Source: an uncultured Verrucomicrobiales bacterium (GTDB taxonomy: Bacteria > Verrucomicrobiota > Verrucomicrobiia > Verrucomicrobiales > Akkermansiaceae). From it: a stretch of DNA of 12,188 bases. The notes beneath the pieces were generated by a model. It was not told where the DNA came from. It did not search any database and saw only the letters and a program-made list of their open reading frames with translations. Location: positions 1 to 12,188 of the forward strand of contig CALFTQ010000075.1 in assembly GCA_937916135.1 (NCBI GenBank), given 5' to 3'. Within the stretch, counting starts at the first letter, position 1. The number at the start of each line of letters is the position of its first letter. The position numbers and the translations under genes were made by a program. Below are positions 1 through 9,400 of the stretch, in pieces.

Positions 1-429
1 GCCCAGCACCAGGTCGGTCACGCCATCCGCATTCCAATCATGGAACGTGGGATACGCGCGGCTGCCGGCCACACTGCTCCCAAGAAGCTCAGCCGCAGTG
101 CCGAAGCTGCCATCGGCCATGCCACTGAAGTACTGCACAGCGCCACTGCTCAGGCCTGCCACGAGGTCGGCTATGCCATCACCCGTGATATCCTGCAGCG
201 CCACCACGATACCCTGGCAGCCGCTGGCCGCCACGCTCAGGTCTGCACCGTTGCTCCGGAGGTAGGTATAGTCGGAGAAGCGGCCATTACCATCGTTCAG
301 GTAGAGGCGCACCTTACCCTCGCTGCCCACCTTCTCACCCACCAGCAGGTCGGTGTGGCCATCGGCATTCCAGTCAACCGCATAAGGCGCGCTGTATGAG
401 CTGCCGGCTGCCCCAAGCAGCACAGCATC
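1..429 (-). other. FG-GAP/VCBS repeats, at least three, running off the left edge
   Basis: Residues 3920-4062 contain three calcium-loop motifs of the D-x-N/T-x-D-G-x-x-D type: DWNADGHTD (375-349), DITGDGIAD (192-166) and DWNADGVTD (39-13). Each is followed by a short L-V-x-G strand (LLVGE, LVAGL, LVLG) and, between motifs, 'VRLYLNDGNGRFSD' and 'VQYFSGMADGSFG'. This is the integrin-like beta-propeller blade pattern. A full propeller needs about seven blades, so more are expected beyond base 1. Confidence 0.88.
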
Positions 430-3400
430 GCCCACATAGCTGACAATAGCCGTATCGGCCGTACCCTCGTTGCCCACAAGCGGCGAACCGTTTGCCGCCG
501 TCAGCAGCGCCGGGTCAATCACCAGCGCATAGCTGCCGCCGGGCAGTTTCTGCTCACCGCTCCAGGTCAGCGTATTGCCGGCATACGCAAAACCATCGGC
601 GGCCAGCTCCACCACGCTGCCGGTCGTCTGGTTCACCAGGCGCACGGCATCCCCCAGCACGCCGGCCTTCTTGAGCTCAGCGTAGTTGATGTTGGTGCTG
701 AAGCTGATGCTGATACCCGTGACCGAACCGGCACCGGTTGTAATATCGCACCCTGCCACGCGCACCTCGGCCACCGGGTCATAGGTGAAGCTCTGCGTGT
801 ACACGCCCTGCCCCTGCAGCCCGGAGCTGGTCTTGGAAACCGTGCTCAGATCCACACTCAGGGCAACCTCCCCGGCGGGAATGCTCAATCCGCCCAGGCC
901 ACTGAGCTGCCATTCGGTCTCGCTCACCCGGGTCAGGGTTGCACCGTCCAGGGATACCTCCCGGCCATCCACCGTAAGCTTCAGTGCAGCCAACGGCAAA
1001 TCAGTTGTTGCAGAACTGAAGGTGATGGAAACCGCATCCGGCATATCCTTATACTGATCTTCCAAATCCATGGCAGCCGTCAGAACAACCATATCCACCA
1101 ATACGTTGAATGAATTAGTAGTCTCATTGCCTGCGGAATCAGTGGTCACAATCGACACAGCGTGAGAAGAACCGTTCAGCAGCGTCACCTGCCGGGAAAG
1201 AACAGTTCCTTCCACAACTCCAGTCCACAGGAGCGTGCCCATGCCGGAAGCTGTCACCAGCCTGTCATAAATGCTGACGGTAAGTCCGGCTTCAGGAAGT
1301 TCCGCCCCGACTGTAATCGAGCTTTCGGCCACGACACAGGAATCTCCACCATTGATGGTAATGCTCTCCAATTCTGCCGGAGCCACGGTGTCAACTTCCC
1401 AATCAGCAGAGTATGTACCTTCACCCAGGTTTCCGTATATATCCTCCACCCCGGTCATGTCCACCTCCATCTGCCAATCACCATCGGGCATGGCAGCGGC
1501 CTTGCCCTGCGGCCGAGCCGAGCTGATACCCCGCACGATGACCAGCGTCGGGTCATCAGGATGAACTTCGCAAACAAGGGAATCACTCGTGTATACCTCA
1601 CCGTTGCACCGGATGATGATGGCAGAAGAGTCCACTCGACTTACCGCATGACTGAACTGCAGATTAATCGTATCAATATTCTGCACGAGCTGTTCGGCTT
1701 CGTCAAACGAAGCATCCAATACCGTCGGCGGGGTCTTATGCAGCTCCCAGGTGACAGGAGTGAATTCAAGGCAGGCATTACCATTAACATCCAGCACCTT
1801 AGAACGGTCAATCGACATAGAATAACTACCATCCCGCACCTGCAGGCCTTCCAATCCGGAAATGGCAAACACCTTACCCTCCGTATCAGACTGGGTGACG
1901 GTCAGCTTACCAGCGCCATTGACGGAGTAGGTCACACCATTGGCTTCAGTGACGTACAGAGTGATGGCCTCCGCGTTAAACTCAGCCACCGGGGTCGTAA
2001 AGGTGACATAGAGGGTATCCACGTAGCTATTCTCCCGGCGTTGTTCATGTCCGCTGACCCCTTCCAGAGCAAATGCGGTACCCGCCAGAGTCCAGCGGAC
2101 CTGCTCACCCGTGCCATCACCCGGATTACCGTAAATATCCTGCACATTCGTGTTTCGCACAGCCAGGCTGTAGACGGCATCCTCCGTCATGAACTCATGC
2201 AGATTCGTGAACACAAGGGTATCCCCGGATGTCCACGTCCAGGTAAGGCCGGCCAGATCAAGGCGCTCTGTACCCTTGCGCAGCTCCACGCAGCCCACGT
2301 TGAACGTGCCGGGATTCACAGCCTCGCTGAACTTCACGCTGATTTCAGAGGGCAATTCGCGCACGACCTTTCCATTCTCCACGCCGGAAATGGAAACAAC
2401 CTTAGGAATATCTGCATCCGCAGGCTTGTAGTCGAGCACGACCTCTATGGCGCCATCCTCTGCCGCCTCATACACCCAGTGCAGACGGTTGACGTAGGTG
2501 GCGGAGCCATCACCAGCAAAGATGCGGTCTGTCTGCCAGAAGGCAGAGCTATCCAGCGCAACCCCGCCCACCGTCACACCGGTGATGCAGTAATCACCCA
2601 TGCCGGGGTCATCTATGCGGATATAGTTCCAGCCTTCTGCCATCCGCATCGTCAGCGTAATGGTATTCACTCCTTCGCCCAGCTGCCCGCTACGGCTCAG
2701 CACGCCCGTCACGGCGTTTACATCCGCATAGCTGCCATCTCCAAAGTAAATACCATCTGCCAAATCCAATGCATCCTGCACATCGTTCACCAGGAAGTCT
2801 GTCTTTTCATCGCCATCCACATTCATGCTGCGGGTCAGCATGTGGGTATTGGTGGATTCTATAAGCGAGAACTTCTCGTCTCCCAGATCTGACACATGGC
2901 GGAAGGTGGAGGAATAATTGCTGAAATAGCCATGCAGATTGGTGGTGAAATACCACACCGCTGTGGAGGTACTCAGCCCATTGATATCGCCGAAGTTCAG
3001 CATAGTGCCCGTTCGCTGAAGCTCCCCTTCATTCAGGGCAGAACCCACCATCGTCAGTTCCAGAGCCAGGCCACTTTCATTATCGAGGAATTCGGGGTGG
3101 AAATCGCTCATTCGGAAATTATGAGCAACGCCCTTACCGGTATTCTTCACGATAAGACCTATCTCTGCCCGCTGCGCTGCCTCCAGAGTATCGGTGTACG
3201 GGTCATCAGAATACACATCCTCCGTAAGGAAGTAATGCAGCTCCAGATTCGGTGAGGGATTCACCTCCAAACGGACAGGAGATATGATGTACTCTCCATA
3301 CTCTCCCGTATTCGGATTTGAATACCCCATAACCGCACCAAATTGGTAGTACTCAGGGCCGTTCGCGGCTATAGTCTTATCCGGAACGTACTGCACATAG

Positions 3401-6400
3401 ACATTGCCTACACCGCCAGATGCAATCGCACCGCCGGTTATGGCCTCCATCTGCCCGCCCTGCACATTGCTGATTCCGTCTGTATCATAATAGCGGATAC
3501 TGAAGTGCTCTGATACATCCACCCCGTTCATGTCGTACACATGAGCCTCAAAGCAGAAATCAGTCAGCTCACCCAGGCCACTGCCATTGGTAATAGTCAG
3601 CGTGCCATCGAAAGCATCGCGGGTCAATACAGCCGTCTGGGAGAATTTCAGCGTTACCTGGGCGCACACCTCCGCGCCGCTACCATCAATGTGATCTTGC
3701 ACGCTCTGGATGGCCTCCTTGTAATACTCACCTATGGTATCCAGAGTATAACCGGCATTAATCACGCGTTCGTAGGACTCCGACATCTGCTGCTCGAGTG
3801 ATTCGATGTACTCGATGGAGAAAAAGTCCTCCTCAGCTCCGGCAGGCAAATCAGCCGCACTGAAAATACCCTGCTCATGGTACCGCACGGTATTATTCCA
3901 CTTCTGGTACATGATTTCCAGGGAATCGCCGCTCGTGATTGCGAGATCCGTAGTACGCAGCAACTCAAGTTCTGCATCGGAAATCATCCGCGCGGCTGCA
4001 GTTTCTCCCTTGATAGCCTGTATCACGACACCCACCCAGGATGTGACCTGAGAAGGATTGATATCCGTTGTCGACAATTGCTTTCGTATATCGAAAGGCG
4101 CAACCGAAAGCAGTGTAAGATTAAGGAAATCCTGCCAACGCTCCTCGTGCTGCAGGAAGAGCTGATTCATCTGCTCACCCCACTCCGAATAATTTGCAGA
4201 AACCGAAGAGGACTTACCACCGCCGAAGTAGCAATTCTTGAAGTAATCATACAAATCCTTCCCGCAATCGTACACCTTCTTAAACTTCAAGATGGTGTCA
4301 ATAACCTTGCAGAGCTTATCTAAGGGATTCAGCCACTTCGGCAGATCAATGTCAAGCCAATCGGCAGCGTCTGAAATTTTACCGTAAATATCACAAGGGA
4401 CCCACGATACCTCATCCTCATAGTACGGCAGGAAACGTTCCACACATTTTGCGCCAACATAGAGCAACTCCCAGCGACAAGGAGCACACACAACCGTACC
4501 CTCGACATAAATAGGAGCTAATGTGCCACCACCGGAACCACCACCGCCCGGGCCCTGATGCACCTCACGATGTGGAACCTTATCCCAATCAATATCAACA
4601 CCGGCATCATTACTGATAGGATGCTTCTGATATTCGTACCATGTTGTCGTGGAACAGTTTCCATCAACAACAACAACCAATCTCCGGGTCCGTTCCACAT
4701 TGTAGAGACAATCCTCGTAAGACTCTTCAAAAGAGCCAGACTGGCAACTCCAAGGATAACGGTTATTCGGGGTATCCTCAGAAGGATCACTGCCGCCGCC
4801 ACCGCCGCCACCGCCGGCGCCGCCGCCACCGCCGCCGCCACCGCCGCCGCCACCGCCGCCGCCACCGCTGCCACCGCCAGCTACTGCGGTATCCGCAGTT
4901 ACCTCAATGTAGAAGACGTGATTACTAAGGGCCCCCAGCTCCGATATGGGGTTCAGGAGCTCAAAGGTGAGGCCCGAAATCTCAGGCAGGGTCAGGGTAT
5001 AATTCTGCGCAGCTACCAGGCCGTAATTGCTCACGCCCAGGGTCAGCACCACACTCTCTCCATAACCTAATTCAGGAATCTCCAGTTGATCCACATCAAA
5101 CTTCACCACGGGTGAAGGCACATTCGTTGTGTATGTCACCTCCTGCACAATCTCGTATTCATCCTCAATCTGGGAAGGAACCACCTTGAAGGTATAGGTC
5201 ACAGTCTGGTCTGTCAGATAGACCGGTAAATTGTACGTCTCACCCGGATTCACCGATACATTGCACGCATAGCTGGAGTAGGAATCAGCATATACTCTTA
5301 CGATATAATTGCCAGCCTCTACGTTCTCAAAGAACGCAACCCCGGATTCATCAGAGTTAATCGTCCGGATAGCCTCGCCTGTATACGCATCACACAAAAC
5401 AACTCGAGCATTGAAAATACCGGTTGCCTGGTTACCCGCAATCGCAGCGGTGTTAACATTCACGCGAACCCCGGATTTCGTTTCCGATACAAACCGGAAA
5501 TCCATATCAACCATCTCGTACCCGCCATACTCTGAATTGACTGCAATTCGTCCCGTGTAAGGCGCATTCAGCACAAGACCATCATATGTACCATCTACTC
5601 GAAGCACAACCACGGCAGATTCACCAGCGGCCAGGTTGGCAATATCACCACCAGAATACACGCTCAACCATGCCGCATTGGGCAGTGAAAGAGATACACG
5701 CCCCGTATCTCCACCGCCCATATTGGTCACGGTCACCTCGAAATAACGGGCATCGGTATTATTCACCGTGGCCGAAAGAGTCTTGACATCCAGCGCAATA
5801 TCACCCTCAACCGGCTGCACGTACGAGTACCCCTTACATGCAGCACCGACTCCCTCATCGCTCATCAACTCGAACGAAATAGCCGAATACAGGTCACCTA
5901 CGTTCACCTCATTGCCAGTCACCACATACGCAAACGATGCAGATGCACCAGCGGCCAGGTCAATGGCACCTGTCAACAGTTCCAGCGTTACATTCTCCGG
6001 AATACCGAGAGCACTCAGCCGCACATTATGCAGGTCAACACCACCATCATTTGTGACGGTAATTACCCCACTTACAGAATCACCCTTATTGATGAGCCAC
6101 TGCAAATCGCGAGGGCGGGAGGAAATCTTAAGCCCCGCCACGGCGACTGTGTCAAGAACATCGCTGATTTCAGAGAGAACCCCTGCACGAAGCGTGTAAT
6201 TGCCGGCAACGCCGCTCGGCACCATGTAGGTTGCTGCAAACTGCCCATCAGCACCGGTAGAAAGCGTTTCCCTGGCTATCAGATCACCATTACGGTATAT
6301 ATACAGAGTTACATCCTTACCCGCAACGGCCAACCCATCTACATCAGATGTCAACTGACCTGTGATATTCACTTCTCCGGCAGTCCAGAGCGTATCCTGA

Positions 6401-9400
6401 AGCATCTCAGCAGCCACATGATACCCACTGCCAATCCGGATGCCGGTAGCAGATGCGATATTGTTGTTCATCTCCAATTCCTGCACATAGCCGGTCGGGT
6501 TTACCTCTGCAGATATGGAATAAACACCTGATATATTAGGAAGAGTGACCGTTTTCTGCAGCTCGACTGTTTCACCAGCCTTCAGCCGCGCACCCGTGCC
6601 AACAGTCCCCAGGGACGTACCATCTGATAGCTTGAGCTGTACCTCCGACGGATAGACCAGATCCGCATAGCCCTGGTTCCGGACAGTGATTCTGACCTGA
6701 ACACTCTGCCCTGCTATGGCGGCGCCATCGAGGCTTACAGACTCAACCACAAGATCCGGCATGTCAATATCCGTAATCTGCACATAGCCATAGCCCGTTG
6801 CAAAGCCTTCTGCTGCAGCCTTGATAGTGCAGCTCTGCGTTCCGTCCGTTACACCGTCGGCCTTGGCAGCTATTTCGCAGGAAACACGGTCAGAACCGGC
6901 AGTCATCACCAGGCTTGCAGGCAGGTTCAGCATCCCGTTGTCTGTCAGGGTAATCAGCAGGTCTTCCGATACGGTGCCGTTGGAAATAATGGTAAGCGTG
7001 ACCTTTTCCTCTCCGCCCTCACGCATAACAGTCTTGCTCAGCTGCATCCGCAAGGCCGGCGTATCATTATCCTGCACAGTAAGGGTTGATTCGAACGTGC
7101 CTCCGGATGACGTGGACGCATCGCATCCACAGTCGTCAATAGTGATGAGACCGCGAATCCTACCCAAGCGCTCGCCATTGACCAGGGAATCATCTACCAC
7201 GCCGATGGTGAACTTCACGCTCTGCACCCCTACCCCCATCGGGACGGATGACGGCAATATAAGCCCAATGCCATCCACATCTTCAAGGCGTACAGTAATG
7301 GCCTCATCCGAACCACCGGTGCGCACGAGGGTTGCGGTGAGAGCATAATAACCATCGCTCTCTGACACGATTTCCTTATTCAGCACAAGCTGCACCTGGG
7401 GGATATCGTCATCCACCACGGTCACCTTGGCAGTGCCGCTGTTGAAGCCGGTGGCGGCAGCGGTAATCTTGAGTTCCTTATCAATTTCGGCGGTTTCGTC
7501 CTGCACCACGGAGGCGGAGAAGGAGGCAGAGCTCTCGCCGGCCTTGATGGTGATGCTCTCGGGCAGGTTGAGCTGGGCGGCATAGGTGCTGCCCAGTTTC
7601 ACCACGGTATCCACCGTGGAAATGGTGTTCATGGTCACGGTGCCGGTGATTTCAGCCCCCTCCTGGGCACGCTCGGCAGAAAGCGTGAGCGTGAGGGTGG
7701 GCTTTTCATCTTCCACCAGGGAGATGCTGCTCTGGGCGCCCTTGTACCCGGCAGCCGAGATGGCAATCTCCGCCGCGGAATTGCCCAGGTATTCCTGATC
7801 ATTCACAGGGGCAGCCTGGTAGCGCAGGCTGCTCTGGCCGGCGGCGATGGTAAGCGTCTCGGGCAGGCCCAGGCGGGCCGCCAGGGCACAGTCCACCTGC
7901 ACCGCGAGAGCCTCGCTGCAATCGCCGCTGCGGGTGATGGTGTAGACCACGCGCAGTCCGCTGCCTTCCGTCACCTCCGAGCGGGAGAGGGAGAGGCTGA
8001 GCTTGGGCTCAAGCTGCAGCACCTGCTCTGCCACGCAGGTATTATCCGCGCGGTGTTCGGGTTTCTCGAACACGTCATTATCCGGGTTGATGACCGCCAC
8101 CAGCTGCACGTCTCCCTGCAGCTGAATGCCGGCCGGCAGCTGCACCGCAGGCACGCTGAGCAGGAGCGACTCACCAGGTGCCAGTTCAGCCCCGGTGGTG
8201 GAGGCCACCAGAGTGTAGGTACCCAGCGAAATCATGGTCGAGGCATCTGCCCCGCTCTGTATGAGCCCCAGTTCCACCAGACCCTCGGCCGGGGTGGGCT
8301 GGCCGCCATTGTTGGCCACCTGCAGCTGCAGGGCAAAGCTCTGCCCGGGTTCCAGGGACTCCGGCAGGGTGATGGCGGTGATGCTCAGATCCGCCGCCGG
8401 AGGATAGCTCACGCTCAGGCTGCCGATGGCAGCGGTGTTATCCGCACGCAAGGCGCTGAGCTCATCGCCCCAGGAGCTGCGGGTGACCAGCTGGTATTCA
8501 CCTTCGGCCAGGTCCCAGGCCTGCTCCAGCAGCAGGGTGCGGGTGAGCTCCTTCTGTTCACCGGCAGCCAGATCCACGGTGACGATATCCAGCAGGATGG
8601 AATCGGAGGCAATGCTGCCATTCTTGGTGAGCCAGATTTCCACCTTGGCCCCGGTGGCGGCCACATTGCCGGCGTTGTTGGCCGTGAGAGCCACCTGCAC
8701 GGAACCGTAGGTATGGCCGGTGTAGGCCACATCTGCCGCAGTCACAGAAACATCCGCCGATTCCAGCGTGAAGCTGAGCGGCTCCTCAGGCAGCACCACC
8801 GCATTGCCGGCGTAGTCGGTAATGCCCGGCAGCATCTCCAGCGTATATTCGCCCACGGCACTGAATGCCGGCAGATTCAGGCGCAGAGTGTTGGCCCCCG
8901 GGGTGCTGATGCTCTGCACCGCCACCGTCTCGCCGGCCGGCCCGCGCAGCACAAAGAGCCCCACCGCTGCGGTAGCGGGATTCACCGCCCCGCTGAACAC
9001 CACATCCACATAGCGCGGCTGCGTGCTCTTCTGCAGGCTCACAGCGGTCACGGTCTCTGCCGTCACATCTGCGCGCAGCGTCTCGCTATATTCGCTCGCG
9101 CCGTTCCGGCTCATGTAGACCTGCACGCTCTTGCCGGTGGCAGACTGCAGACCATTGGCCACCGATACGCGGTAAGTACCATCCTTCGGCAGCTGTCCGA
9201 ACTCCAGCACCACATCGCAGCCGTTGAGCTCGAAGCCCGTAATCTCGACAACTTCGCCCAGTTCATTCACAATGCTGAACTTATCCACCGTGGTAGTGGT
9301 GGCATCCATCGCCTCGGAGAAGCGCAGCGTCACCGAATTCTCACTGGCATCCAGCAACTTATCGCCCACCAGGCCTTCGATAGCCACGGCATTCTCCGGT

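Noticed and set aside
1162..2892. Plus-strand open frame of 576 codons
   Set aside because: It lies codon-for-codon opposite the real minus-strand frame. Its lack of stops follows from the rarity of TTA, CTA and TCA codons in the sense gene. The translation is His-, Arg- and Ile-rich with no recognisable domain, while the opposite strand gives clear Ig-like domains.
4201..4230. Walker A look-alike (GGGKSSS)
   Set aside because: The spacing does not fit GxxxxGK[ST], there is no Walker B or nucleotide-binding fold nearby, and the string is part of a Gly/Ser linker in an extracellular-type protein.
4518..5070. Alanine-, arginine/histidine- or Ala/Thr-repeat proteins in other frames over the GCC tract
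   Set aside because: They are alternative readings of the polyglycine triplet repeat. Only the glycine reading continues into sensible domains on both sides.
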